A stretch of DNA of 64,000 nt from Salvelinus alpinus (GCF_045679555.1 NC_092122.1:9525102-9589101), one strand, 5' to 3'. Positions 13,166 to 29,878 are shown, numbered from the stretch's first letter. Notes: generated from the letters alone by a model not told the origin. Made by a program: numbers and translations.

Positions 13166-13405
13166 CAGAGGAGAGAGCAGAAAGGAGAGAGGAGAGAGGA
13201 GAGAGGAGAGAGGAGAGAGCAGAAAGGAGAGAGGAGAGAGGAGAGAGGAGAGAGGAGAGGGGAGAGAGGAGAGGAGAGGAGGAGAGGAGGAGAGAGGACA
13301 GAGCAGAAAGGAGAGAGGAGAGAGGAGAGAGGAGAGAGGAGAGAGGAGAGAGGAGAGAGGAGAGAGGAGAGGAGGAGAGGAGAGGAAAGATGAGAGGAGG
13401 AAAAG
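13166..13405. repeat. Purine minisatellite (GAGAGGA-type)
   Basis: About 240 bp of almost pure purine on the plus strand, built from 8-9-bp AGAGAGGAG units with AGCAGAAAGG variants recurring at roughly 13186, 13219 and 13301. All frames across it are repeat artefacts. Confidence 0.93.
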
Positions 13406-13481
13406 AACACAGAAACACACAAAGACGTAGACCACACAAAGACAGATCACACAGACAGACCATACAAGCGCTTGGAGTGGT

Positions 13482-13565
13482 CTGTGTGTGTTTCTCTGTG
13501 TGTGTGTGTGTGTGTGTGTGTGTTTCTCTGTGTGTGTGTGTGTCTGGGCTTGTGTGTGTCTTTGT
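13482..13565. repeat. Imperfect GT microsatellite
   Basis: Three GT runs separated by TTTCTC and CTGGGCT interruptions. Confidence 0.9.
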
Positions 13566-13978
13566 GCTCTGAGGGCTTGAAAGATGGCAAGAAGACAGGC
13601 CGAAGGAAAAGAGAGAAGAGGGGTTGATAAGTGGTATCTAATGATGGTTAAACAGGGAGATGTTAGTGACAAAAGGCCCAGGGGGGAGAACCACAATGAG
13701 CCCCCAGACATGGCTCAGCTCTTCCCAGGGATGAGTCATCATCTCCAGGCATAGCTCCTGGACAGCTCCCCCTCTCCTACATCCATCCATCCAGGCCCCA
13801 GAGGGAGGGACGGCAGGGGGGTGGTTTGTTCCCTGAGGACAGGAACAACAGTCTGGGAGGAGACACCTGATACTATGACATCATCCGCTGTGCTTCGCTG
13901 GCTACATCTCAGTGTGGTACAAGGATACACAAATACAGACGGTGGGATAAACGTAAACACACTCAGGTGTGTTTATGT

Positions 13979-16745
13979 ATATCAAATCATTCAAATCAAA
14001 CCAAATTGTATTAGTCACATGCGCCGAATACAACAGGTATTCATTCAGGTAACAACCTCACAGTGAAATGCTTACTTACGAGCCCCTAACCATCAACGCA
14101 GTTTAAAAAAAATATGAGTAAGAATAAGAATTAAAAGTAACAAGTAATTAAAGAGCAGCAGTAAAATAATAATAGCGAGACTATACACAGGGGGTACCGG
14201 TACAGAGTCAACGTGCAGGGGAACCGGTTAGTTGAGGCAATATGTACATGTAGGTAGAGTTATTAAAGTGACTATGCATAGATGATAACAACTATGTAGC
14301 AGTGGTGTAAAAGAGGGGGGGGGGCTGCAATGCAAATAGTCTGGGTAGCCATTTGATTAGACGTTCAGGAGTCTTATGGCTTAGGGGTAGAAGCTGGTAA
14401 GAAGTCTCTTGGATCTAGACTTGGCGCTTCGGTACCACTTGCCATGTGTAGCAGAGAGAACCGTCTATGACTGGGGTGGCTGGAGTCTTTGACAATTTGT
14501 AGGGCATTCCTCTGACACCGCCTGGTATAGAGGTCCTGGATGGCAGGAAGCACTACCCTCTGAAGTGCCTTGCGGTCGGAGGCCGAGCAGTTGCCATACC
14601 AGGCAGTGATGCAACCAGCCAGGATCCTCTCGATGCTGCAGCTGTAGAATCTTTTGAGGATCTGAGGACCCATGTCAAATCTTTTCAGTCTCCTGAGGGG
14701 GAATAGGTTTTGTCGTGCCCTCTTCACAACTGTCTTGGTGTGCTTGGACCATGTTAGTTTGTTGGTGATGTGGACACCAAGGAACTTAAAGCTCTCAACC
14801 TTCTCTACTACAGCCCCATCGTTGAAAATGGGGGCGTGCTCGGTACTCTTTTTTTCCTGTAGTCCACAATCATCTCCTTTGTCTTGATCATGTTGAGGGA
14901 CAGGTTGTTGTCCTGGCACCACACGGCCTGGTCTCTGACCTCCTCCCTATAAGCTGTCTCGTCGTTGTCGGTGATCAGGCTCAACCCACTGTTGTGTCAT
15001 TGGCCAACTTAATGATGGTGTTGGAGTCGTGCCTGGCCGTGCAGTCAGGAGTGAACAGGGAGTACAGGAGGGGACTGAGCATGCACCCGTGAGGGGCCCC
15101 TGTGTTGAGGATCAGGGTGGTGGATGTGTTGTTACCTACCCTTACCACCTGGGGACGGCCCATCAGGAAGTCCAGTATCCAGTTGCAGAGGGAGGTGTTT
15201 CGTCCCAGCGTCCTTGGCTTATTGAGGAGCTTTGAGGGCACTGTGGTGTTGAACGCTGAGCTGTAGTCAATGAATAGCATTCTCACATAGGTGTTCCTTT
15301 TGTCCAGGTGGGAAAGGGAAGTGTGGAGTGCAATAGAGATTGCATCATCTGTGGATCTGTTAGGGTGGTATGCAAATTGGAGTGGGTCTAGGGTTTCTGG
15401 GATAATGGTGTTGATGTGAGCCATGACCAGCCTTTTAAAGCACTTCATGGCTACAGACGTGAGTGCCACGGGTCGGTAGTCATTTAGGCAGGTTACCTTA
15501 GTGTTCTTAGCCACAGGGACTATGGTGGTCTGCTTAAAACATGTTGGTATTACAGACTCAGACAGGGACAGGTTGAAAATGTCAGTAAGGACACTACTCA
15601 GTTGGTCAGCACATGCAGCGCACGTACTGGTAATCCGTCTGGCCCAGCGGCTTTGTGAATGTTGACCTGTTTAAAGGTTTTGTTCACATCGGCTACCGAG
15701 ATCGCTATCACACAGTGATCCAGAACAGCTGGTGCTCTCGTGCATGCTTCAGTGTTGCTTGCCTCGAAGCGAGCATAAAAGGCATTTCGCTCATCTGCTA
15801 GGCTCGCGTCACTGGGCAGCTCGCATCTGGGTTTCCCTTTGTAGTCCGTAATAGTTTTCAAGCCCTGTCACATCCGACGATCGTCAGAGTCGGTGTAGTA
15901 GGATTCAATCCTAGTCCTGTATTGACGCTTTGCCTGTTTTATGGTTCGCCGGAGGGCATAGCGGGATCTCTTATAAGCTTCCGGGTTCGAGTCCCACTCC
16001 TTGAAAACGGCAGCTCTACCCTTTAGCTCAGTGCGGATGTTGCCTGTAATCCATGGCTTCTGGTTGGGGTATGTACGTACGGTCACTGTGAGGAAGATGT
16101 CATCGATGCACTTATTGATGAAGCCAATGACTGAGGTGGTGTACTCCTCAATGCATTCGGAGGAATCCCGGAACATATTCCAGTCTGTGCTAGCGAAACA
16201 GTCCTGTAGCTTAGCATCTGCTTCATCTGACCACTTTTTTATTGTTCGAGTCACTGGTGCTTCCTGCTTTAATCTTTGCTTGTAAGCAGGAATCAGAAGG
16301 ATAGAATTATGGTCAGATTTGCCAAATGGAGGGCGAGGGAGAGCTTTGTATGCATCTCTGTGTGTGGAGTAAAGGTGGTCCCGAGTTCTTTTTCCTCTGG
16401 TTGCACATTTATCATGCTGAATTTGGTAAGACGGATTTAAGTTTCCCTGCATTAAGGTCCCCGGCTACTAGGCGCGCCGCCTCTGGGTGGGCGTTTTCCT
16501 GTTTGCCTAAGGCGGAATACAGCTCATTCAGTGTGGTCTTAGTGCCAGCCTCGGTCTGTGGTGGTATCTAGACAGCTACGACAAATACAGATGAAAGCTC
16601 TCTAGGTAGACAGTGTGGTCTACAGCTTACCATGAGATACTCTACCTCAGGCGAGCAAAACCTCGGGACTCCCTTAGATATCGTGCACCAGCTGTTATAT
16701 ACAAAAATACATAGTCCGCCGACCCTGGTCTTACCAGACGCTGCT
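13979..16745 (-). mobile_element. L2-type LINE, long degenerate copy, 5' truncated
   Basis: Minus-strand frames run in order from the endonuclease C-terminal part (15868-16452: [17 protein letters not shown]), through KAAGPDGLP (15598-15861), to the RT core (14981-15514: [51 protein letters not shown]) and the C terminus (14374-14922). Frames are broken by stops and shifts. The catalytic F/Y-A-D-D box reads LANDT, so one essential Asp is lost. The 3' end on the minus strand passes GGTTAGGGGCTCGTAAGTAA and ends in (TTTGA)-type repeats at 13979-14010. The 5' end stops near 16745. Inactive. A sister copy at 7523-8985 is in the opposite orientation. Confidence 0.92.
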
Positions 16746-16849
16746 ATACATGCATGAGCGTGCACACTCAACAACCATACTCAGCACCATGATACCGAGT
16801 GGTGTTCCTATTTCTATTCATCTGTGACATTGTGAGCAATGTCCCTAGG

Positions 16850-17325
16850 TCTGGCTGGGTCTGGCTGGGTCTGGCTGGGTTTGGCTGGGTCTGACTGGGT
16901 CTGGCTGGGTCTGACTGGGTCTGATGGGGTCTGACTGGGTCTGACTGGGTCTGACTGGGTCTGACGGGGTCTGACTGGGTCTGGCTGGGTCTGGCTGGGT
17001 CTGACTGGGTCTGACTGGGTCTGACTGGGTCTGGTTGGGTCTGACTGGGTCTGGCTGGGTCTGGCTGGGTCTGACGGGGTCTGGCTGGGTCTGGCTGGGT
17101 CTGACGGGGTCTGGCTGGGTCTGACGGGGTCTGGCTGTGTCTGACGGGGTCTGGCTGGGTCTGACGGGGTCTGGCTGGGTCTGACGGGGTCTGGCTGGGT
17201 CTGACGGGGTCTGGCTGGGTCTGACGGGGTCTGGCTGGGTCTGACGGGGTCTGGCTGGGTCTGACAGGGTCTGACGGGGTCTGACGGGGTCTGGCTGGGT
17301 CTGACGGGGTCTGGCTGGGCCTGGT
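16850..17325. repeat. 10-bp G-rich minisatellite, about 47 copies
   Basis: Units CTGGCTGGGT, CTGACTGGGT and CTGACGGGGT repeat head to tail with little other variation. From about 17080 onward two types alternate as a 20-bp dimer. Every unit has a run of 3-4 G on the plus strand. Confidence 0.97.
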
Positions 17326-17429
17326 CTAATGGAGTTAGAATGTCAGAGCTGAGAGGAGCTGGGCTCAGGGCTACTTAAAAACCTCTCACTCCATACTACT
17401 GTACACACACACAGCCCCAAGGACACACA

Positions 17430-17569
<140 letters not shown>

Positions 17570-17644
17570 AACACACCTACACACACAGCCACTTGAGAAC
17601 GTTTCTGGTCATATGGGTTCATGTTGTGACCAGGTACCATTGAC

Positions 17645-17756
17645 ATCCCACTGGGCACACACTGGTTGACTCAATGTTGTTTCCACGTCATTTCAATGAA
17701 ATTACGCTGAACCAACGTGGAATAGACGTTGAATTGACGTCGGTGCCTAGTGGGAT
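17645..17756. mobile_element. 112-bp MITE-like element
   Basis: The ends ATCCCACTGGGCAC and GTGCCTAGTGGGAT are inverted repeats with one mismatch over 14 bp. Inside, CAACGTGGAATAGACGTTGAA is partly palindromic. No coding capacity. Target duplication not clear. Confidence 0.65.
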
Positions 17757-20464
17757 ATGTCCCTCCACCTTACATGCATATGTGATTAAGAAGATCAGGC
17801 CATCAGGGTCGATCACGTGGTTGATCACGTTTGATCACACAGCCCTGCGGTGGTTCCATCTGATCTACGGCCACCGGATCTGCTCTGGTCACCCAAATGG
17901 AGATCAGGTCACATGGTTCAAGTTCGGATGTACGTATGAGCGGTATGAGATGGGTGGTATGAGCTTTTGGCGCCGGGCAAAGAGAAAGAGAAGGGAACCA
18001 GGTTATGACCACACAATGAGGCTACGGTACAAAGCAAAGGCCAATGACCCCTGTTCCTCGAATGTGTTTCTATGTGCATGTACTGTCTTCAAGGCATCTG
18101 ATTCTGTATAGACCTGTAAACCTAGCATCTCACACGCTATATTTCTCATTCAGGAAGGAAGACAAGACAAAACAAAGTATCCCATCCAACATCCCTGCGC
18201 ACAGTAACGTGGTGGTGATTGATGCTGTTCACAGCGGAACGCCATCGACAGACCCGTTTCCCAACGCTGCTGCCGCGCTCCCGTCAGGCGACCCCCACAA
18301 ACCCGCCCGTCGTTAGAGGTAGCAGGGCACAGCGAGACCCTAATCCATTTCCTTTTCCTGTCATTAATCTCCCCCCGGTCACAGGAACAGAGGGAAACTC
18401 AGGAAGCAGAGAAGAAAATAAGAAAAATAGAGGGGGAAAATGGCTGAGTAACGTGGAAAGGCGGCAGTCAAATTTTGGGATATTTATGAATTCCTCATAG
18501 CACATTATTCCAGTCATCAACGGCCAGGGCCGCTCCATTTCCCTTTCAAATGCCCCTCTCGTTTAGACGCCATTACTCACAGCCAGCAGCATTGGCTACA
18601 CACGTTTTACACGTCCGTCAGCCAGCTCAGAACCCAGAAGCCAAGGGAGGAGGGAGGAGAGAGACTGAGAGTGAAAATAGAAGAGGAAGCCCCTTTTTAA
18701 ATATAGATTAAAAAACGTAATATGACTGAGGTGTGTGATCTGGGAGATGAGGGATTGATAGGAAAGAGTGGTTGTTTTCTCTCTGTTCAGAGCGATCCAC
18801 TACCTATCCTCGATTCAAGGCATCAAGACAAAGGGTCAAGATCTTGATGAATACTATAGCTGGGATAGGGAACGATCCAAAAGCACTTCTGAAATAGCTG
18901 GTTTCCATAATAAACCACCATGACGATACAGGTGTGTGAGTGTGCGTACGAGCGCTCCCATGTGTCCTCTGTCAAAGAGATGATTAACTATGGGACACAC
19001 ACAGGTTTAACAGTGGCATCCACTCTCCTTCCTCTAGCTCACGGACCGTGGCCTGGTGTGCCCCACTACCCACACCCATAAAGCATGCCACACACCTGCT
19101 GTACCAGTCCTGGGTTCACTCTGCCAGCTGGTAGAATAGAATGTTACTGTACAGGTTTCAATGTCATCTCCCTGCATATTTTACCTCGTGAAAAATGCCC
19201 TGCTCGTAGTGTGAACTATGCCGGAGCTGTAACTTCATTGCAATTCTCATGAAGGTGACACTGTGACATGCAGCATGCAAGTCTTTCTCCCATTGAGGAT
19301 GGTTGGGGCCAACACAAGCTCTGCATAGAGATAACAGACAAGCAATCAAATCCTTGACTGCTGTATGCATCTCCCTGTGTTTCCTTCTCTGTTTGTTGCT
19401 TTTCTATGTGAGTTTGTGACAGTGGTAGCCAATCAGGTAGCAGCCTGGGGAAGACATGTCTGAAACAGGTTCTGATAACAGACTCTTATCTACGTGATGG
19501 AGGAACCACACAACACAGAGAGACGCTAGGTACCCGACAATACAGGGGGATGAAGGAAGAGATAGACAGGGGAGAGAGAAGGTGTGTCGATGTGGATAGA
19601 GGGAGAGGAGAAGAAGAGAGAGATACAATGAATACGCTTGTGTGTGTTGGATTGTACCCCGCCACCATCTCCTCACTCATTCTTCTCTCCTGTCAATATA
19701 ATGGCTTCACAATGGCAGCGTAATGACAGAAGAAAGCGTTTTCATTTGGTCCCCCGCGGAGAAAGCTCAAACCTCACCATTCCCATCCCACACTCTAATC
19801 TAATCATCCCTCCCTCCCTCCCTCCACCTCTCCTCCCCTCTCTATTGGAGTTCCAGAGAGTGAGGCGGGTGAAATCATGACATTTAAATAAGTCATTCTG
19901 CCGCTAATCTCGATTGTAGCCGCAAACCCATTACTGAGAAAGCGCATTATCTCCCACCTCTTTGCACACACACACACACACACACACATACCAAACACAC
20001 ACACATTCTATCAAACACACATATACGGACAGCATGGACACACACACGCAAGCACATGAACACGTTCGCTAAACACGCAGGCACTCACACACAAACGCAA
20101 TGAGCACGTATGAGCACCTATGCAAAAGTGCAATTTCTCATCACACGTAGTCATGATGGTCCTCAAAATGTATTCACGTTACAGTCTTAACAGCAACAAG
20201 TGTTTATCTTTCTTTGGGTGTGTGTGTCTTGTTCCTCATTGACAAGCAGAGATCAGAACATCAGACGTATCTATCCTCATCAAATCGGACATGCAAACAG
20301 GAGAGAGAAGAAAAAGAACCTTAAGCAAGGGAAGAGGGAAGAAGGGAAGAGAGATCTAAAGCTTAACTCATAACAGTCATCCTCGGGGGAACTGGGAATG
20401 GCACATGTTTAGCATGGTAAACCGCAGTCATAAACCATGTCAATCACTATTCACTATGTCTCTG
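17757..20464. other. Mostly single-copy-looking sequence, possible conserved non-coding DNA
   Basis: No coding exon recognised. 18330-18600 and 19700-19960 are compositionally balanced, non-repetitive and contain homeodomain-like TTAAT/TAAT cores (for example TCATTAATCT near 18360 and ATTTAAATAAGTCATT near 19880). They are candidates for regulatory elements of the large kcnd intron. A short CA run is at 19969-19988. Conservation cannot be tested here. Confidence 0.3.
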
Positions 20465-20574
20465 GAGAGAAGAGGAAGGACAGAGGGAGAGAGAGAGAGG
20501 GGGGGGAAGAGAGAGAGATGGAGAGGGAGAGAGAGAGAGAGAGAGGGGGGAGAGAGAGGGGGGGAAGAGAGAGA

Positions 20575-20633
<59 letters not shown>

Positions 20634-20643
20634 AAGAGAGAGA

Positions 20644-20739
<96 letters not shown>

Positions 20740-20740
20740 G
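20465..20740. repeat. (GA)n purine tract, about 275 bp
   Basis: Almost pure GA dinucleotides on the plus strand, interrupted by GGGGGGAAG blocks near 20499, 20547-20565 and 20627-20635. The GGGGGGAAGAGAGAGAG segment recurs, suggesting block duplication. Confidence 0.97.
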
Positions 20741-21714
<974 letters not shown>

Positions 21715-22062
21715 GCACCGAGGAGGAGTGTGAATGTGCCCAGAGGGAGAGAGAAGGATGGAGGAGGGATGTGTGTTCGTGTTAGGAATAGAGGAGGGTG
21801 TGTGTGTGCGTAGTGGGCTGAGTCGGTGGCCGTCGAGCAGCATATTTATCTCAGTGTAATGGCACATCATTAATATTCACAGCTAGCTCCGGATCAATGA
21901 TCCTTGGCAGCCTGGCTATTCCTTCATTTCTTGTATCTAAAAGGCGTAGCGAGGATTCAGCTAAATTGTTTTGAGTTGTTTTGGCTGAGTCGTCACAAAG
22001 ACGAACGCAGGGAGGAGTGGAGCGAGGGAGGTAGAGATGGGTTGGGATATGCTAAACTTCCC

Positions 22063-22080
22063 GGGGGGGGGGGGGGGGGG
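22063..22080. repeat. G homopolymer, 18 bp
   Basis: CC followed by 18 consecutive G on the plus strand. Length is liable to sequencing error. Confidence 0.9.
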
Positions 22081-22417
22081 TGCAGGAGAGGGGAAGATAC
22101 AAAGAGATATACAGTACAGTATTGCTGCGTTAGCACGACTACAACTCGAGAATACAATTGCACTTCAACTAGCGACATCACAACTCAGAGAATGTGATAG
22201 GCAGCAAATCAGAGCTCTCAGAGAGCCTGACCCAGCCAATCAAATCTCGCTTGAGACCTGACTGAAAGCTGTCTGTCCGAAACAAATTCTTCAGTGTTAA
22301 CCATTCCACTGTTGAGCCAAGTCAGCCAACAGTTACTGTACCTCCAAGCCCATGATCTACCAGGCGACTGGCAGGTTGACTGGAAACACAAGGTGATTAG
22401 TCTCCCAGACAGGCTAC

Positions 22418-23310
22418 GTCTGGCACCTAACAACATGTCTGACACCTAACAACACGTCTGGCACCTAACAACATGTCTGACACCTAACAACACGTCTGGC
22501 ACCTAACAACATGTCTGACACCTAACAACATGTCTGGCACCTAACAACATGTCTGGCACCTAACAACATGTCTGGCACCTAACAACATGTCTGGCACCTA
22601 ACAACATGTCTGGCACCTAACAACATGTCTGACACCTAACAACACGTCTGGCACCTAACAACATGTCTGACACCTAACAACATGTCTGGCACCTAACAAC
22701 ATGTCTGGCACCTAACAACATGTCTGGCACCTAACAACATGTCTGGCACCTAACAACATGTCTGGCACCTAACAACATGTCTGGCACCTAACAACATGTC
22801 TGGCACCTAACAACATGTCTGGCACCTAACAACATGTCTGGCACCTAACAACATGTCTGGCACCTAACAACATGTCTGGCACCTAACAACATGTCTGGCA
22901 CCTAACAACATGTCTGGCACCTAACAACATGTCTGACACCTAACAACATGTCTGACACCTAACAACATGTCTGGCACCTAACAACATGTCTGGCACCTAA
23001 CAACATGTCTGACACCTAACAACATGTCTGGCACCTAACAACATGTCTGACACCTAACAACATGTCTGGCACCTAACAACATGTCTGACACCTAACAACA
23101 TGTCTGACACCTAACAACATGTCTGGCACCTAACAACATGTCTGACACCTAACAACATGTCTGACACCTAACAACATGTCTGGCACCTAACAACATGTCT
23201 GGCACCTAACAACATGTCTGGCACCTAACAACATGTCTGACACCTAACAACATGTCTGACACCTAACAACATGTCTGACACCTAACAACATGTCTGACAC
23301 CTAACAACAT
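22418..23310. repeat. 19-bp minisatellite, 47 copies
   Basis: Unit GTCTGGCACCTAACAACAT. The array is 893 bp, exactly 47 units, with almost no length variation. Substitutions are confined mainly to two sites: GGCACC versus GACACC, and ACATGTC versus ACACGTC. Confidence 0.98.
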
Positions 23311-23404
23311 CTCTACAACGTCCGTAAACGTAACAGAGGAGATGGGGCCTGGTCACGCCAGGCTGGCCACAGATAATACACCCTGCTAATCAAAGACTGT
23401 TAAG

Positions 23405-23600
23405 TCTACACTCAAGGAAGGGGGGTGGGGGGAGCAGAAGGGATGGATTTAACAGTGGGAGGAGAAGAAAGGGGTGGAGGGAGAGAGGAGGAGGAGGAGG
23501 AGGGAGGAAGAAAAGGAGGGAAGGAACAGAAAGGATAAGGACAGAGAGAGGAAGAAAGTGTAGAGAGAAAGCTGAGTGAAACAGTGGGAGGAGGAGTGTC
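23405..23600. repeat. Purine-rich low-complexity tract
   Basis: GGAGGA, GGGGTGGGGGG and AGAGAGG motifs on the plus strand, without a fixed unit. Confidence 0.8.
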
Positions 23601-23891
23601 AAGGAAAAGGGGGAAGATATGTGTGAGGGATTCCATCTCAGTCATGGTCACACCCCTTGCCTTGACACCACCTCTGGGAGCAATCGGAATGTGCAGCGTC
23701 AGTCAGCAGTGTAGCGCTGCACATAACAGTTTGAGAACAGACAGAACCCGCCAGTTAGATGGGCAGTGTAGCATCACACAGTGTAGCTGAACATATGCTG
23801 TAGGGGGACTCAAATCAGCAACCTCAGGAAGGTGGCTAAGCATTGGGCTAATGGAGGTGGCTGCCATAATGCTTTGTTCATGCGGCTGAAC

Positions 23892-25175
<1,284 letters not shown>

Positions 25176-25242
25176 TTTTACAGGGAGATTTCTCCCCGGC
25201 AGTAGACGGTCTCAAGGCCGGACAGACGTAGAGTGTGTGAAT

Positions 25243-25405
25243 GTCAGACGCTCAGGAGAGAAGAGACGAGATGATGAGAGAGGGAGAGAAGTGAAGTGAG
25301 AGAGAGAGAGAGAGAGAGGAGGGGATGGAGGAGAGGAGAGGGAGAGAAGTGAAGAGAGAGAGAGAGACAGAGAGAGAGGGGGGGAGATGGAAGACAGGAG
25401 AGAGG
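25243..25405. repeat. GA-rich purine tract
   Basis: AGAGAGAG runs with a duplicated AGGGAGAGAAGTGAAG block at about 25280 and 25339. Confidence 0.85.
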
Positions 25406-25586
25406 GATGATTTAAACATGAGGCCAACTGTCTATCTGCCCAAAAGCAGAAGTCCTTGCCACCGTTCACCATGCCTTGTCAACCTATCCAGTCATCTGTC
25501 ATCGGCCTGAACAGGGATTAAAGCAGCAGAGTGAACAACCTTTCAACCTATCTCTAGGAAAAACCCTCCACTCCCTCAGCCAAGGC

Positions 25587-25593
25587 GTGCGTG

Positions 25594-25632
<39 letters not shown>

Positions 25633-25645
25633 GTGTGTGCGCGTG
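25587..25645. repeat. Imperfect GT/GC microsatellite
   Basis: GTGCGTGTGTGTGTG sequence with scattered GC dinucleotides. Confidence 0.85.
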
Positions 25646-27148
25646 CTAGCGTGCATGTGTGTCTATCATGTTTGAGTTGGGTTAAAATGGAATCCTCAAT
25701 GCATTCTTCAAACCGTCAACTGTCATTCAGCCAAAAGGTGATTTTAAAATAGATCCCTCCCTCTGAGAATCATGGGCGTATGACATTCAGATGTCTATGA
25801 CAACACGCCAGAGTATCATAGACTGTGTGACAGTGTGCAGAGGGCAGTGCTGTGGGAGGGGACAGGAGGGGATGAGATGGGAAGGGACAGTCAATGGTAA
25901 ATGGATTGCGTTCCTCGGGGGAAGTGTGCCTTGCCACCATAACGTCCTCTCTCTGTCCCCTCAGCACGACCCTGTAGTCCTCTATCAGCCCTGTTAAGCT
26001 ACCCTTAACACTGACCTCTGTACAATATCAAACAAGAATGATTTTCCGATACAGCCAACGGAGTTGAAAGAGCTCAGGGCCGTATTATGTCATTACTAGG
26101 GTCAGGAATACAGGCTACAGCACAAAGTATCTGCTGTGGTCACTATAAACACATTCAGAGTCAAATGAAGTGTTACAGTGGAATATGGCCAGAACTTTGT
26201 GCTGTCAATTTACTCTTTGGTTCAAATGTTGGTCCAGAGATTGATCATAAGCATAGCACAAAGGTAACGTACCAAAGCTTTTACGTTATTATTTCAACAA
26301 GCACTGTGTTCAAAGCTTTTCAGCATTTTTCAATGGGAAACACTCAAGGACGCTTGCTAAGCCTTTCAAGTAGAGCCGGCGAGCCAGACAGAGACAGAGG
26401 GCCCCTCTGAGATAGCTAGACAGACAGACGCTGTAGGACAATCAAAACAATCTGAGATGATAGCAGGCAAAAATAACCCTTTTTATTCAATTAAACCGCC
26501 AATGCCGGAACATCCAAGGTGAGCAGCAGCCCTGCAGAACAGAACAAACAGGCCTTCCTGACTCTCCTTCTTTCTTTCCTATCTTCTTTCTCACTGTTCT
26601 TTTTCGTCGTCTCCTCTTCTGCCTCTCGACTGTTTTTTATTGTGCTCGGGTTCCCTCCCGTGTCTGGCTGAGTGTAGAAGTCTAACAAAGCCCAGCAGGC
26701 ACACATAAAGTCATGTCTTTGTTCTAGAGCAACGAGTCTCTTTCCAACACCGGTGTTTACTGTTTACCTTCAATGGAGGAAAATGACATCTCTGAGTCTT
26801 TGATATGACTTGTTGATAAACAGATCAATGATTGCTGCTGAAAAAAAGAGAGAAGGAAAGAAAAGGAGAATAGAAAGAGCACTGTATTTACTAACAGGGC
26901 ACAATGAACACACTCCCGGCCCACCGTCGGTGGATCAATATTCCTGATAGATAAGAGCTCTGCAAACACCATTTAATAGAGATACTGGTGGCACACACAC
27001 ACAAGTATAAAGGGGAAGAGAGAGAGAAAGAGAAAGAGAGATAATTAGCATTAACCAACCTTTAGTGATTTTACCCACGATTTTACCCGCTGCTACTAAG
27101 AGAGAGTGAGAGAAAGATAAAGAACAAAGAACATAGAAAATATGTTTC
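25646..27148. other. Unassigned sequence
   Basis: No gene or known transposon recognised. Short frames show no domain. The AAAGAGAG stretches near 26850 and 27018-27042 are low complexity. Confidence 0.5.
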
Positions 27149-27260
27149 TCTGACCCCAAGCACATCTGACCCCAAGCACATCTGACCCCAAGCACATCTG
27201 ACCCCAAGCACATCTGACCCCAAGCACATCTGACCCCAAGCACATCTGACCCCAAGCACA
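27149..27260. repeat. 16-bp tandem repeat, 7 identical copies
   Basis: TCTGACCCCAAGCACA repeated seven times without a substitution (112 bp). The minus strand stays open across it and gives a CLGSDVLGVRCAWGQM-type repeat, an artefact of the array. Confidence 0.97.
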
Positions 27261-27307
27261 AGTTTCATTCTCCACTGGTTTGTACTTTCATTTATAGTGC
27301 TTGTTAT

Positions 27308-27308
27308 G

Positions 27309-27339
<31 letters not shown>

Positions 27340-27342
27340 ACG
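27308..27342. repeat. Short GT/GTGC microsatellite
   Basis: GT run passing into GTGC tetranucleotides, the same pattern as the larger compound array at 21482. Confidence 0.85.
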
Positions 27343-29251
<1,909 letters not shown>

Positions 29252-29423
29252 AGATCCTAACCCATGAGGCATAACAAATTAATTAAATTTGGCCCATCCT
29301 AATCCACCGTTAAAAGCATATATAAGCTACCCAGAGACAGAGAGAAAGAAGAGAGAGCGGGATGGAGGGGTAGAGAGATGGACGACACAGAGCAAGACAC
29401 CCCAAAGGTTAACAAAAGAACAC

Positions 29424-29878
29424 CAAGTTTCAAGTTTTATTAGTCGTATGTACGGGATACACATGGTATACATCGTCCAATGAAATGCTTTCTTGCAGGT
29501 TCCTTCTCGACAACGCAACAACAATAAGAAACAGTAGCAAACAATAATACGAACATAAAGTAAATGTCAGTAGAATAGAATAAAGATTTGAGCATAAGTA
29601 TAATACAGAAAGGCACAATTTATAGTCCAATATCTACACGTGCATTGGAGAAGGGGGGGGGGGGAGTGTATAAATTGAGCAGAATAATAGCAGCAGTTGT
29701 GATGCGTGCTAAGGTGCGGAGAATTAGAGAAGTGTTCAGCAGTCTGAAGGCTTGTAGATAGAAACTCTCTGAGCCTGTTGGTATCGGCTCATGCTTCGGT
29801 AGCGTCTGCCTGACGGTAAGGGAGAGAACAGCTCCTGGCTGGGGTGTGTGGGGTCCTTGATGATGACCAGGTTTTCTG
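29424..29878 (-). mobile_element. L2-type LINE 3' end fragment
   Basis: Organisation matches the 3' end of the L2 copy at 13979: a TTTTATTAGTCGTATGTACG start (3' end of the element), AATGAAATGCTTTCTTGCAGG, a G-run near 29650, then the region coding for the ORF2 C terminus in broken form (CTGACGGTAAGGGAGAGAACAG on the plus strand). The sequence differs enough to be another subfamily. 5' truncated. Confidence 0.7.

Noticed and set aside
22418..23310. CRISPR array
   Set aside because: Units are contiguous 19-bp repeats with no unique spacers and no cas genes; the DNA is vertebrate. The same applies to the 27-, 29- and 37-bp arrays.
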